From the NCBI RefSeq assembly GCF_005144585.1, contig NZ_SSMQ01000040.1, positions 1 to 64,000 of the forward strand: a stretch of DNA of 64,000 nucleotides, given 5' to 3'. The first letter of the stretch is position 1. Each line of letters opens with the position of its first letter. The notes under the pieces are model-generated. The model was not told the DNA's origin. It was given only the letters and a program-made list of their open reading frames with translations, and made no database searches. Positions 6,237 to 15,533 of this stretch are shown piece after piece. The position numbers were made by a program, and so were the translations under genes. The DNA is from Polyangium fumosum (lineage in GTDB: Bacteria > Myxococcota_A > Polyangia > Polyangiales > Polyangiaceae).

Positions 6237-9041
6237 ATGCGTACGACTTTCATTTTTCGTCACCTCGCCCCTGTTCTCCTCGTCGTGCCGCTCGCCGCCG
6301 CGCTCGGGTGCAATGGCGCCGAGGCCCCGCCACGTCGCGCCGCGGCGCACGGCCTCGGCGAGGCCGCCTCGGCGCTCACGGCGCCACGCTGGGACGTGGC
6401 CCCGCCCATGAACGTCGCCCGGAGCGGGCACACCGCGACACGTTTGTCCGATGGCAAGGTCCTTTTGGCCGGCGGAGGGAGCGCGACGGCCGAGGTGTAC
6501 GACCCGGCCACGAATGCATGGACGCTCGTCGCGCCCATGGCGACGGCGCGCACGCGCCCGACGGCGACCCTGCTGCCGAGCGGGAAGGTGCTCGTGGCCG
6601 GCGGCAACACCGACGCCGTCGAGATCTACGACCCCGCCACGAATACGTGGATGCCCGCCGCGTCGCTCCTCGCGCAACGCGAACGTCATACCGCGACGCT
6701 GCTGCCCGATGGCCGGATCCTCGTGGCCGGCGGCGAATTCGAGGGGTGGATGTTGAAGACGAGCGAGATCTACGATCCCGCCACGGATACGTGGACCGCC
6801 GCGGCGTCGATGGCGCGGGAGCGCACCTCCCACACGGCGACGCTGCTGCCGAACGGCAAGGTCCTCGTGGTGGCCGGGATGGACGAAGGCGGCGACCCGC
6901 TCAAGGCCGTGGAGCTCTACGATCCGGCAACGGACACGTGGGCCCCCGAGGGCGCGGTCGAGAATCGCTACAACCACACCGCGACGCTGCTCGGGAATGG
7001 CAAGGTGCTCGTCGCCGGCGGATACACCGATTACGGCGGGGAGGGCTACCAGGCCCCGAACCGCAGCGCGGAGCTCTACGATCCGGCGAGCCAGGCCTGG
7101 TCGGTCGTGGCGCCGATGGGCGTCGTCCACGAGCTGCACACGGCCACGCTGCTCGCCGATGGCCGGGTGCTGGTCGCGGGCGGCGGCGCGACCGTGGAGG
7201 CGTACGATCCGGCGACCGGGAGATGGTCGCTCGGCAAGTTCCTCCATACGAACCGGAGCGACCACACGGCGACGGCGCTCGCGGACGGGCGTGTGCTCGT
7301 GGCCGGCGGCGGGAGCACGAGCGTCGAGCTGCTCACGCTCGCCCCCCCGGGCGAGGCTTGCCTCTTCGCGGGCGAATGCGCGAGCGGCTTCTGCGTCGAC
7401 GGCGTCTGCTGCAATGCCGCGTGCGACGCGGGCGCGTGCGACGCGTGCGCGGTGAGCGCGGGCGCGTCGGCGAATGGCACGTGCACGCCGCTGAGCGGCG
7501 CCGTGTGCGGGAGCGCCGACGGGTGCACGGCAAACGGCGTCTGCGAGGCGGGTGCGTGCGTCGGGGCGATGCCGGTCGGCTGCCAGTTCGGGTGGACGCC
7601 GGCCGGGAGCATGCCCGTGCCTCGGCAAGCAGGCACGTGGGCCGAGCTCGCGGACGGCCGCGTGCTCGTGGCCGGAGGGTACGACAACAACTGGACCGAT
7701 ACGCTCTCCGCGCACCTCTACGATCCGGCGACGAACGCCTGGAGCGACGTCGCGCCGCTCTCGCAGGTGCGCCGCAGCGCCGCGTCGATCCGGGTCTCGA
7801 CCGGCGAGATCCTCGTCGTGGGCGGGGATGGGCCTTCGACGGCCGAGGTCTTTGATCCGGCGAGCCAGACGTGGACGCTCACCGGTTCCATGGTCGCGCA
7901 CCACGATGTGAGCGCCGCTCTCGTGCGGCTCCCCGACGAGCGGATCCTCGTCGCGGGCGGCGGGACGGACGTCGCCGAGCTTTACGATCCGGCGACGAAA
8001 GCATGGACCGCGACGGGCTCGCTCTCCGTTTCGCGCGGGGGGGCCTCGGCGGTGCTCTTGCAAAACGGGAAGGTGCTGGTGAGCGGCGGCGCGGGGGATC
8101 CGGCGACGGCGGAGCTCTACGATCCGGCCACGGGGACTTTCTCCCCGGCCGGGACGCTGACGTTCGCGCATGCCGGGCACCAGGCGACGCGGCTGCTCGA
8201 CGGCCGCGTGCTCGTGGTGAGCGGCAATGGCGCCGATCGATATGACCCGGCCACGAATGCGTGGACGCCGACGCAGGCGTTGCTGATGCCGCCCGCCGAG
8301 TTCACGGCGACGCTGCTCGGCACGGGTCGGGTGCTGGTCACGGGCGCGCAGAACATCCCGCACGCGCAGGTCTACGATCCGGCGACGAACGACTGGACGG
8401 TGACCGGGCCCCTGGACGTCGCGCGCCGACGTCACACGGCGACGTTGCTCGGAAATGGCCTGGTGCTGATCGCGGGCGGCACGGAATGGGGAGGCGGCAA
8501 CCAGTGCGACCTCCGCAGCGCCGCGGTGTACAACCCCGCGACGAATGGCTGGTCGACGGTGGCGGCCATGGGCAAGACCCGCCGTTACCCGTCCGCCGTG
8601 CAGCTCGAAGGCAATCGTGTCCTGGTCTTCGGGGGGCTCCTGGGCAGTTGCTCGTCCGGCGACGGCGACCCCGAGGCCCACGGAAGCGCGGAGATTTACG
8701 AGGGCGGCGTCACCCCGGAGGGCAGCGGCGGAAGCGGAGGCGTGGGCGGCGCCGGGGGAATGGGCGGCGCGGGTGGAATGGGCGGCGAGGGTGGAATGGG
8801 CGGCGGCGCCGGCGGCGCGGGTGGAATGGGCGGCTCCGGCGGCGCGGGTGGAATGGGCGGCGCCGGCGGTTCCGGCGGTATGGGTGGCGTGAGCGGCACC
8901 GGCGGCGCGGGCGGCGCCGGTGGCGACGAGGTGCCGGGCGGCGGCTGCCGCGCCGCAGCCGGATCCATGGAGAACAGCGGAAGGGGACTCGCGGCCCTCG
9001 TGGCCCTGGGCGTCCTCTTCGGGCGCCGCCGCAAGCGCTGA
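6237..9041 (+). CDS. Kelch-repeat surface protein with lipobox and MYXO-CTERM-like tail
   Basis: About 934 residues. I prefer ATG 6237 (MRTTFIFRHLAPV), since it gives a compact signal peptide ending in LAAALGC; a TTG 36 bp upstream is in frame. The body is about ten kelch/galactose-oxidase-like repeats of the form GRVLVAGG..ELYDPAT..W, forming one or two beta-propellers. They are interrupted at about residues 375-440 by a Cys-rich segment (GECASGFCVDGVCCNAAC). After a Gly-Gly linker the protein ends GGGCRAAAGS, a hydrophobic stretch (LAALVALGVLF) and GRRRKR. That tail resembles the MYXO-CTERM sorting signal. Having both an N-terminal lipobox and such a tail is unusual. It is probably exposed on the cell surface; its ligand is unknown. 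Confidence 0.85.
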   Translation: MRTTFIFRHLAPVLLVVPLAAALGCNGAEAPPRRAAAHGLGEAASALTAPRWDVAPPMNVARSGHTATRLSDGKVLLAGGGSATAEVYDPATNAWTLVAPMATARTRPTATLLPSGKVLVAGGNTDAVEIYDPATNTWMPAASLLAQRERHTATLLPDGRILVAGGEFEGWMLKTSEIYDPATDTWTAAASMARERTSHTATLLPNGKVLVVAGMDEGGDPLKAVELYDPATDTWAPEGAVENRYNHTATLLGNGKVLVAGGYTDYGGEGYQAPNRSAELYDPASQAWSVVAPMGVVHELHTATLLADGRVLVAGGGATVEAYDPATGRWSLGKFLHTNRSDHTATALADGRVLVAGGGSTSVELLTLAPPGEACLFAGECASGFCVDGVCCNAACDAGACDACAVSAGASANGTCTPLSGAVCGSADGCTANGVCEAGACVGAMPVGCQFGWTPAGSMPVPRQAGTWAELADGRVLVAGGYDNNWTDTLSAHLYDPATNAWSDVAPLSQVRRSAASIRVSTGEILVVGGDGPSTAEVFDPASQTWTLTGSMVAHHDVSAALVRLPDERILVAGGGTDVAELYDPATKAWTATGSLSVSRGGASAVLLQNGKVLVSGGAGDPATAELYDPATGTFSPAGTLTFAHAGHQATRLLDGRVLVVSGNGADRYDPATNAWTPTQALLMPPAEFTATLLGTGRVLVTGAQNIPHAQVYDPATNDWTVTGPLDVARRRHTATLLGNGLVLIAGGTEWGGGNQCDLRSAAVYNPATNGWSTVAAMGKTRRYPSAVQLEGNRVLVFGGLLGSCSSGDGDPEAHGSAEIYEGGVTPEGSGGSGGVGGAGGMGGAGGMGGEGGMGGGAGGAGGMGGSGGAGGMGGAGGSGGMGGVSGTGGAGGAGGDEVPGGGCRAAAGSMENSGRGLAALVALGVLFGRRRKR
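8700..8935 (+). repeat. Coding Gly-Gly-Met/Ala linker before the C-terminal tail
   Basis: Repeated GGTGGAATGGGCGG and GGCGGCGCGGG units encode GGAGGMGG-type residues separating the propeller from the Cys + hydrophobic + Arg tail of the kelch protein. Confidence 0.85.
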
Positions 9042-9052
9042 AGCGCGAAGGA

Positions 9053-9092
9053 GGCCCCGCGATGTTCCGCTGCTGCGGGCCATCGCGGGGGC
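9053..9092. terminator. GC-rich hairpin between convergent genes
   Basis: GGCCCCGCGATG (9053-9064) pairs with CATCGCGGGGGC (9081-9092) with one mismatch around a 16-nt loop. It occupies most of the 63-bp gap between the convergent genes ending at 9041 and 9105. There is no T tract, so it could slow or end transcription in both directions but is not a classic intrinsic terminator. Confidence 0.4.
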
Positions 9093-9104
9093 TTCGCGGG
9101 GGGA

Positions 9105-12100
9105 TCACCGAATCGTGATCGCGAGCTTGTAATCGAACACGGCGATGGGGTTGCCCGGCGTCGCCGAGAAGGGCGAGGCCTGCACGAGCAGGTAGTACGT
9201 GCCGCCCGCGAGGTTCTTCGCGAACGCATGCGGCGGCGTCGCGCCGAGGCCGTCGATCGCCGAGCAATACCCGCGACCGCCGTCGTCGTCCACGCCGAGC
9301 TCCAGGCCCGTCGCATCGAAGAGCATCAGGTAGCTATCGATGGGATCGGCCCCGTTCGCGCACGACTCCGCGGCCGTGCCCTCGATGATCTCGGCCCGGA
9401 GCGACTTGCCCGCCGGGACCGTGATCTCGAAGTAATCGTCATCGTCGAAGGCCATGTGCAAGCCCGAGACGACCGTGTCCCAGCCCGTCATCCCGGTCGC
9501 TTCGGCCTGCTGGTTGTTCGGCTCGTTCTCGGGGCCGCCGTCGGCGAGCACCTTTGCCCGCAGCATGTACGAGGCGATGGTCCCATCGTTGTTCGCCTCC
9601 TCGACGCCGACGTAATACACGCCCGCGGCGAGGTTCAGCGTGAGCGCCGAGCAGGTGCCCTCGCCGCTCACGTTGTCCGTTTCGAGGAGCACCCCGGCGG
9701 CATCGAACAGGTTCAGCGTCGACGTGAAGCCGCAGCCGATGCCCGTGTCGTTCAGCGTCTCGAGCACGAGCGCCGCGTCCGCCGCGAGGTCGATGCGGAA
9801 GAGGTCGACGTCGCCGGCCACGGCGATCGAGCCGACCACGTTGGCGCTGCCCGTGAGCAGCAGGCCGGCGTCCGCCTGGGCCGTCGAGTTGTTCGGTTCG
9901 ATCTCGCCCAGCACCTCCAGCGCGCACATGCCGGAGCAGCCGTCGCCGTCCATCAGGTTGCCGTCGTCGCAGGCCTCCGTGCCGTCGAGCAGGCCGTCGC
10001 CGCAGGTCGGGATGCGATCGCAGGTCGCCTCGCAGCCGGCGCCGCCGTCGCACTCCTCGCTGCCCTCGACCACGCCGTTGCCGCAGGTGGACTCGATGGC
10101 CATTTCGAGCAGGTAGCCCGGGATGACCGTGTTGTTCTCGAAGTCCTCGACCTTGACGAAATACGTGCCCGGGGCGAGGCGCCGCGCGCCCGCGTGCGTC
10201 TTGCCCGAGATGCGCGAGCAGATGTTGATGCCGCCGTCGTCCGCGTTCGCGAGCTCGGTCGTGCCGTCGGGGCCGTAGAGCGTGATCACGGTGTCGAGCG
10301 GCAGCGCGCACGAGCCGGGGCCGTTCGCGTCGTACGTTTCGAGGCGGATGTCCGAGGTCGCGCTCAGCGTGAAGCTGTGGAAGTCGATGTCGCTGCCCGG
10401 GTTGATCGCGCCGCTGACGATCGCGTACGGCGTGAAGGGGCCGCTCGCGGTCGCCGAGGTGTTGTTCGGCTCGATCTCCGGCGTCGACTCCTTCATGCAC
10501 GTAGCGTCGCAGCCGTCGCCGGGCGTCGTGTTGCCGTCGTCGCACGTCTCGGGCGCGTCGATCTTGCCGTCGCCGCAGACCGCGATGCGATCGCACGTCA
10601 TCGCGCAGTTGGCGCCGCCGTCGCACGCCTCGGCGCCCTCGACCTTGCCGTTGCCGCACGTCGCGTCGAGCGTGACGAGCAGGCGGTAGCCGGGGATCTC
10701 GTTGTTGTTGAGGAAGTCCTCGACCGAGACGAAATACGTGCCCGCCGGCAGGTGCCGGGCCGCGCTGTCGCCGGGCTTTTTCGAATCGATCTTGCCGCAC
10801 GCGCCGAGGCCGCCGAGGTCACGCTCGAGCAGGACCGTGGTGCCGTTGGTGTCGTAGAGGCGGAGCAGCGTGTCGACGCCGACGCACGAGCCGGGGCCGT
10901 TCACGTCGAACGACTCGACCGTCAGATCACTCGTCTGGTCGAGCTTGATCGCATAGACGTCGACGTCGGTCGCCGGGGTGATCGCGCCCTGGTAGAGCAC
11001 GGGCGGGGCGAAGCCGCCGGACGCCTGCGCGCTCGTCTCGTTCGGCTCGGTCTCCATGAGGATCGACGTCTCGCAGGTCGCGCTGCAGGTGTCGCCGTCC
11101 ATCGTGTTGCCGTCGTCGCAGGTCTCGGGCGCGTCGACGAAGCCGTCGCCGCAGACCGGGACGCGGTCGCACGTCGCCGCGCAGCCCGCGCCGCCGTCGC
11201 ACTCCTCGGCGCCGCTCACGGTGCCGTCGCCGCAGAGCGCGTCGTACGTCACGGCGAGCTTGTAGCCAGGGATGGTCTTGTCGTTGCCGGTCTCCTCGAC
11301 CTTCACGTAGTACGTGCCCGCCGGGAGGTGCCGCAGCGCCGCGTTCGCCGTGCCGTCGAGGCGCGAGCACGCGTTCGTGCCGTTGTCGTCGTCCGAGGCG
11401 ATCACCGTGGTGCCGTCGGACCCGTAGAGCGTGACGAGCGTGTCGATGTTGAGGCAGCTCGTGGGGCCACTCGCGTCGTAGGTCTCGATGTGGAGATCGA
11501 CCGTGGCGGGCACGGTGATCTGGTACCAATCGGCGTCACTGCCGGGGGTGATCGCGGCGCTGATCAGGACGCCCGGCGAGAACGGGCCGTTCGCCGTGGC
11601 CGTGTTGTTGTTCGGCTCGGTCTCCGTGAAGGTGTCGACCACGCACGTCGAGCTGCAGCCGTCGAGGTCCTTCGTGTTGCCGTCGTCGCACGCCTCGGTG
11701 CCGGCCACGATGCCGTCGCCGCAGGTCGTGTTGCACGCGCTCGGCTGACCCGTGCAGGTCCAGCCGTTCTCCAGGACGCACGCGCTGCAACCGTCCATGT
11801 CCGTCGCGTTGGCGTCGTCGCACGCCTCGGCGCCAACGACGATGCCGTCGCCGCATTCGCTGACGCACACGCTGGGCGCGCCCGCGCACATCCAGCCCGC
11901 TTCCTGCGCGCACGTGGCGTCGCAGCCGTCGCCGGCCGTGGTGTTCGCGTCGTCGCATGCCTCGGCGCCGGTCAGGTCGCCGTCGCCACAGACGTCCATC
12001 GAGCCGCCCATGCCGCCTTGGCCGCCCATGCCGCCCATGCCGCCGCCGCCTTGGCCGCCCATGCCGCCTTGGCCGCCTTGGCCGCCCATGCCGCCGCCGC

Positions 12101-12362
12101 CTTGGCCGCCTTGGCCGCCTTGGCCGCCTTGGCCGCCCATGCCGCCCATGCCGCCGCCGCCTTGGCCGCCTTCGCCGCCGACGCCGCCGACGCCGCCTTC
12201 ACCCCCCATGCCGCCAGGGCCGCCGCCTTGACCGCCGGATCCGCCTTGTCCTTGCGGAATCTGGCTCCGATCGACCGCCGCGATCAGCTCGCAGCCCATG
12301 GATCCGAACGATCCAAGGCCGAGCACGAGCGCCATTCCAAAGTGCCTCGTTAGCCTCGTCAT
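9105..12362 (-). CDS. Large lipoprotein of Myxococcus Cys-rich repeats and PPC-like modules
   Basis: 1085-residue predicted lipoprotein (lipobox GSFGSMGC). A Gly-Gln/Gly-Met linker covers residues about 38-125. Then come Myxococcus-type Cys-rich repeats (CGDG..AEACDD.N..DGC..TC), first three in tandem and later in pairs. They alternate with about five modules of the bacterial pre-peptidase C-terminal (PPC) type, each opening with E.EPNN..A and containing SD.DWY/DVDLF and GTYYVKVE. Such modules are usually attached to secreted proteins, but no enzyme domain is visible, so this looks like a purely structural or adhesive surface protein. It is a single-gene unit, 145 bp downstream of the hydrolase gene and transcribed in the same direction. 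Confidence 0.87.
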   Translation of the reverse strand: MTRLTRHFGMALVLGLGSFGSMGCELIAAVDRSQIPQGQGGSGGQGGGPGGMGGEGGVGGVGGEGGQGGGGMGGMGGQGGQGGQGGQGGGGMGGQGGQGGMGGQGGGGMGGMGGQGGMGGSMDVCGDGDLTGAEACDDANTTAGDGCDATCAQEAGWMCAGAPSVCVSECGDGIVVGAEACDDANATDMDGCSACVLENGWTCTGQPSACNTTCGDGIVAGTEACDDGNTKDLDGCSSTCVVDTFTETEPNNNTATANGPFSPGVLISAAITPGSDADWYQITVPATVDLHIETYDASGPTSCLNIDTLVTLYGSDGTTVIASDDDNGTNACSRLDGTANAALRHLPAGTYYVKVEETGNDKTIPGYKLAVTYDALCGDGTVSGAEECDGGAGCAATCDRVPVCGDGFVDAPETCDDGNTMDGDTCSATCETSILMETEPNETSAQASGGFAPPVLYQGAITPATDVDVYAIKLDQTSDLTVESFDVNGPGSCVGVDTLLRLYDTNGTTVLLERDLGGLGACGKIDSKKPGDSAARHLPAGTYFVSVEDFLNNNEIPGYRLLVTLDATCGNGKVEGAEACDGGANCAMTCDRIAVCGDGKIDAPETCDDGNTTPGDGCDATCMKESTPEIEPNNTSATASGPFTPYAIVSGAINPGSDIDFHSFTLSATSDIRLETYDANGPGSCALPLDTVITLYGPDGTTELANADDGGINICSRISGKTHAGARRLAPGTYFVKVEDFENNTVIPGYLLEMAIESTCGNGVVEGSEECDGGAGCEATCDRIPTCGDGLLDGTEACDDGNLMDGDGCSGMCALEVLGEIEPNNSTAQADAGLLLTGSANVVGSIAVAGDVDLFRIDLAADAALVLETLNDTGIGCGFTSTLNLFDAAGVLLETDNVSGEGTCSALTLNLAAGVYYVGVEEANNDGTIASYMLRAKVLADGGPENEPNNQQAEATGMTGWDTVVSGLHMAFDDDDYFEITVPAGKSLRAEIIEGTAAESCANGADPIDSYLMLFDATGLELGVDDDGGRGYCSAIDGLGATPPHAFAKNLAGGTYYLLVQASPFSATPGNPIAVFDYKLAITIR
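11998..12250 (-). repeat. Coding Gly-Gln-Gly/Gly-Met-Gly linker
   Basis: Dense 9-bp repeats (GGCGGCCAA, GGCGGCATG on the coding strand) encode the long GGQGG/GGMGG linker just after the lipobox of the 1085-residue lipoprotein. This is the longest low-complexity tract in the window. Confidence 0.88.
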
Positions 12363-12507
12363 GCGCGATTCTTCGCTCCCAATGGTTAGCGATGTCTCGC
12401 CCGACGCCTGCGCCGAGACGCATACCCGAGGGCCTCTGCAAGCGAAGAGCCCGGATACCTCAATGAATCAACGGGCCGGCGTCAAGCCTTCGTTGTCCAT
12501 CTTCCCA

Positions 12508-13320
12508 TCACGCGAGCGTCGCGAGGAACGAGCGCACGGCGTCGTCGAAGGCTCGAGGCGCATCCATGTTCACGCAGTGGTTCGCGTCCGCGATCACCAC
12601 ATCGCCGCGACACGAGGGATCCCGCCGGGCCCACGCGGGCCCTTGTTTCGCGATCGATCCGGCGCGGCTCAGCGCCCCGCGCACAAGCAAGAACGGCTTC
12701 GGGATGCGGGCGTCCGGCTCGTCACGGATGCAGCCGAGGACGGCCATCATCACCTCGAGCGTCTCGTGCTTTTCGAGGCGCCTCATCGCCTCCAAGCAGG
12801 ACTCACGCACGCTCTCCAAGGCCGAGATCGAGCGCGCGCTCTGCCTAAGCAAGGCGTCGTAGGGATAGAGCCGGAGCATTGCGGGCGTGAGCCGCACGCC
12901 GAGGCGCTCCATCCAGGAGAGCTCCGCCGTGTTGCACGCGCAATCCACGAGCACGAGCGCGCGCACGCGATCGGGATGCCTCCGGACGAGCTCCTGCGCG
13001 AGGTTCCCTCCCATGCTTTGCCCCACGTGCACCGCCGGTGGCGCGCCGATCGCGTCGAGCAGCGCCACCAGGTCGTCGATCACCGTCTCGACCGTGAAGC
13101 GTGTCCCCATCGGTCGCGAGAGCCCGTGCCCGCGCACGTCCCAGAGGAGCACACGATGGTGCTCGGCGAGCGCCGCGACGTTGTCGCGCCACATCCGATG
13201 ATCGAGCCCCGCGCCGTGGGTGAGCACGACGAGCGGGCGCCCCGCGTCGCCGACGAGCCAATAGTGAAGCGGACAGCCTTCTCGCTCGAGGACACGCGGC
13301 TCCGGATCCACCCACGTCAT
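12508..13320 (-). CDS. Alpha/beta hydrolase
   Basis: About 270 residues, starting at ATG 13320 (MTWVDPEPRVLE) in preference to a TTG 9 bp upstream. It is a typical alpha/beta hydrolase: oxyanion-loop HGAGLDHRMW, strand DVRGHGLS, nucleophile elbow GQSMGG and a late catalytic His in ADANHCVNMD. There is no signal peptide, so it is cytosolic. The fold covers esterases, lactonases and dehalogenases, and the sequence alone does not fix the substrate. It lies directly downstream of the kinase/regulator operon (43 bp), so read-through is possible. Confidence 0.85.
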   Translation of the reverse strand: MTWVDPEPRVLEREGCPLHYWLVGDAGRPLVVLTHGAGLDHRMWRDNVAALAEHHRVLLWDVRGHGLSRPMGTRFTVETVIDDLVALLDAIGAPPAVHVGQSMGGNLAQELVRRHPDRVRALVLVDCACNTAELSWMERLGVRLTPAMLRLYPYDALLRQSARSISALESVRESCLEAMRRLEKHETLEVMMAVLGCIRDEPDARIPKPFLLVRGALSRAGSIAKQGPAWARRDPSCRGDVVIADANHCVNMDAPRAFDDAVRSFLATLA

Positions 13321-13363
13321 CCGATGCAAGGTAGGTGCTCCGCGCGGCGGCGAGGAGGCACTT

Positions 13364-14857
13364 TCACCGGCGGCAGGGAATCTCCAGCGTGAACGTGACC
13401 CCGTGGCCGGGGCGATTGTCGACGATCACCCGCCCGCCGTGCGCCTCCGCCACGCTCTTCACGATCGCGAGCCCGAGCCCCGTGCCGTCGCGATCCGCGT
13501 CCGTCGTGAAGAACCTGTCGAAGATACGCGGCAGGATCGCGGGCGGCACGCCGGGGCCACGATCCTCCACGGAGATGCGGATCACGGCCTCGGGCGGCCC
13601 TCCCTCGACGCGGAGCCGCACCGGCTCGCCCGGCGGGGAGAATCGCACCGCATTGTCGAGCAGGTTCCCGAGCGCCGTCTCGACGTCCGTGGGCCGGCAG
13701 AGCACGTCGCGCACGCGCGCCGCATATTCGACGAGGACCGGCTGATCCGGACCCGACGCGCGTTCCTTCGCGGCGAGCGCGAGCGCCGAGAGGTCACACG
13801 CGCGCATCGGCTCGGCCGAGGCCTCGATGCGCGAGAGCTGGAGCAGGCGCGAGACCAGCCGATCGAGCCGCTCGACGTCGAGCTCGATGTTCCGCAAGAA
13901 ACGCACGCGCGCCTCCGGGTCGTCGTGCGCGCCTTCCCCGAGCAGCTCCGCCGCGCCGCGGATCGAGGTGAGCGGCGATTTGAACTCGTGCGCCACGTCC
14001 GCGGCGAACTCCGAGATGTACCGCATGCGCGTGTCGAGCCGCTCTTTCATCGCCGCGAACGACTCGCCGAGCTCGCGGATCTCGCCGCCGCCGCCGATCG
14101 GGACGACCACGTCCCGCTCGCCCGCCGCGATGCGCTTGGCCGCGCGCGAGAGCCGGCCGAGCGGGCGCGAGATGCTCCACGCGAGCACGAGCGTCACGAG
14201 GCCCGTGCCGAGGAGCGCGACGAGGAGCACACGCCCGAGGCCCGCGCGGATGCGGTAGAGCTCGAAGAGGACGGGCTGTGTCGAGCGCGCGACGTACACG
14301 GCGCCCGTCACCACGCCGCCTACGCGGATCGGCTCTGCGAGGAAGAGGATGACGCCCGGGTCGCGGTCGCGGATGCGCGTGCGTGTGGCCTTTTTGCCCG
14401 CGAGCGCCGAGCGCACCTCGAAGCGCTCCGCGAGCGCCGGCCACTGCTCGCCGGGCGCCGCGGGCACGTCGAGGGCACGCCGCACGTCCCGCGGGCGCGG
14501 GAGCCTCAACGGCGGCGGCGGCTCCGGCCCCTCGGGCGGCCCCTCCGCGTGCGAGTCGGCCCTCACCTCGCCGTCCTTGTCCACGAGCCGGATCCGCGTC
14601 CGCGTCCGCTGCGCCGCCGTCGCGAGGATCTTTTCGTGCGCCGGGTCCCCGAGCGCGCGGCCCGCGGCGAGGTCTTGCTCGACGAACGATCGCACGAGGA
14701 CGGCCTGGTTCGACATGTCGCGCTCGAGCGCGTCGAGCAGCTCCCGCTCGTGGATCCGCGCGAATTCGAGCCCGATCGCGGGCACGAAGAGCGCGAGCAG
14801 GTTCACCGCGAGCAGCCGCACCCGGATGCGGCCGAGCAGGACGAGCAGCCTACGCAC
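13364..14857 (-). CDS. Membrane sensor histidine kinase
   Basis: 497 residues. The N-terminal membrane helix (about 12-32) is followed by an extracytoplasmic sensor of about 170 residues, a second helix (VLLVALLGTGLVTLVLAW) and a HAMP linker (ISRPLGRLSRAAKRIAAG). Then come a HisKA box (DVAHEFKSPLTSIRG) and a HATPase domain with N box NLLDNAVRFSP, G1 EDRGPGVPP, F box IFDRFF and G2 GTGLGLAIVK. All catalytic boxes are intact. The start overlaps the response-regulator gene by 8 bp, so the two form a cognate pair. It is last in the five-gene operon starting at 17687. The signal is unknown, but the three membrane proteins encoded upstream are candidates. Confidence 0.93.
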   Translation of the reverse strand: MRRLLVLLGRIRVRLLAVNLLALFVPAIGLEFARIHERELLDALERDMSNQAVLVRSFVEQDLAAGRALGDPAHEKILATAAQRTRTRIRLVDKDGEVRADSHAEGPPEGPEPPPPLRLPRPRDVRRALDVPAAPGEQWPALAERFEVRSALAGKKATRTRIRDRDPGVILFLAEPIRVGGVVTGAVYVARSTQPVLFELYRIRAGLGRVLLVALLGTGLVTLVLAWSISRPLGRLSRAAKRIAAGERDVVVPIGGGGEIRELGESFAAMKERLDTRMRYISEFAADVAHEFKSPLTSIRGAAELLGEGAHDDPEARVRFLRNIELDVERLDRLVSRLLQLSRIEASAEPMRACDLSALALAAKERASGPDQPVLVEYAARVRDVLCRPTDVETALGNLLDNAVRFSPPGEPVRLRVEGGPPEAVIRISVEDRGPGVPPAILPRIFDRFFTTDADRDGTGLGLAIVKSVAEAHGGRVIVDNRPGHGVTFTLEIPCRR

Positions 14858-15533
14858 CGGCGACCTTGTACCCGACGCCGTGCACGGTCGCGATCGGGTC
14901 CTCGCCGCCGGCCGCGCGGAACTTCGCGCGGATCCTGCGGACGTGGGTGTCGATCGTGCGCTCGGTGATGAGGTTGTCGTAGCGGTAGGCGCGCGTCATG
15001 AGCTGGCTGCGCGAGAGCACGATGCCGGGGCGCTCGAGCAGCGCGCCGAGCAGGCCGAGCTCCGTCGCCGTGAGCGTCACGGGCGCGCCGTCGAGCCGCG
15101 CCTCGTGGCGCTCGACGTCGACCTCGATCCGGCCGTGCGTCAGCACCTTGCGTGCCGCCTCGCCCGGCGCTTCGAGCCTGCGGAACAAGGCTTTTACGCG
15201 CGCCACGAGCTCGCGCACGGAGAAGGGCTTCGTGAGGTAGTCGTCGCCGCCGAGGTCGAGCCCGAGCACGCGATCGATCTCGTCGCTGCGCGCGGACAGG
15301 AACAGGATCGGCACGCGGCTCTCCACGCGGATGTGGCGGCACGCGGAGAGGCCGTCGACCTCGGGGAGCATCACGTCGAGGATCACGAGGTCCACAGAGC
15401 CCTTCGCGACGGCCTCGATCGCCTCGCGGCCGTCGGTCACCACGGAGACCTCGTAGCCCTCCTTGTGCAGCGCGTACTGCAAAACCTCCCGGATGCGCGC
15501 CTCGTCGTCGACGACCAGGATGTGCTTGCTCAC
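14850..15533 (-). CDS. OmpR-type response regulator
   Basis: 227 residues. The receiver domain has the acid pair D9/D10, phospho-acceptor D53 (ILDVMLPEVDG), T/S switch region FLSAR and K102 (TKPFS). The C-terminal winged helix is of the OmpR/PhoB type (LTATELGLLGALLERPG; IDTHVRRIRAKFRAAG). It should bind DNA as a phosphorylated dimer. It overlaps the kinase gene downstream by 8 bp and the coiled-coil membrane-protein gene upstream by 4 bp. It probably controls its own operon; no direct-repeat binding site was identified in the 17688-17884 promoter region. Confidence 0.94.
   Translation of the reverse strand: MSKHILVVDDEARIREVLQYALHKEGYEVSVVTDGREAIEAVAKGSVDLVILDVMLPEVDGLSACRHIRVESRVPILFLSARSDEIDRVLGLDLGGDDYLTKPFSVRELVARVKALFRRLEAPGEAARKVLTHGRIEVDVERHEARLDGAPVTLTATELGLLGALLERPGIVLSRSQLMTRAYRYDNLITERTIDTHVRRIRAKFRAAGGEDPIATVHGVGYKVAGA

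Noticed and set aside
6162-9083. 973-residue open frame on the minus strand opposite the kelch gene
   Set aside because: Arg/His/Ala-rich translation with no signal peptide or motif. The plus-strand frame has clear repeats and a sorting tail.
9228-12353. 1041-residue open frame on the plus strand
   Set aside because: It is the complement of the 1085-residue lipoprotein gene. Its length comes from repeats and high GC without stops, its composition is Arg/Ala-rich, and it shows no domain.
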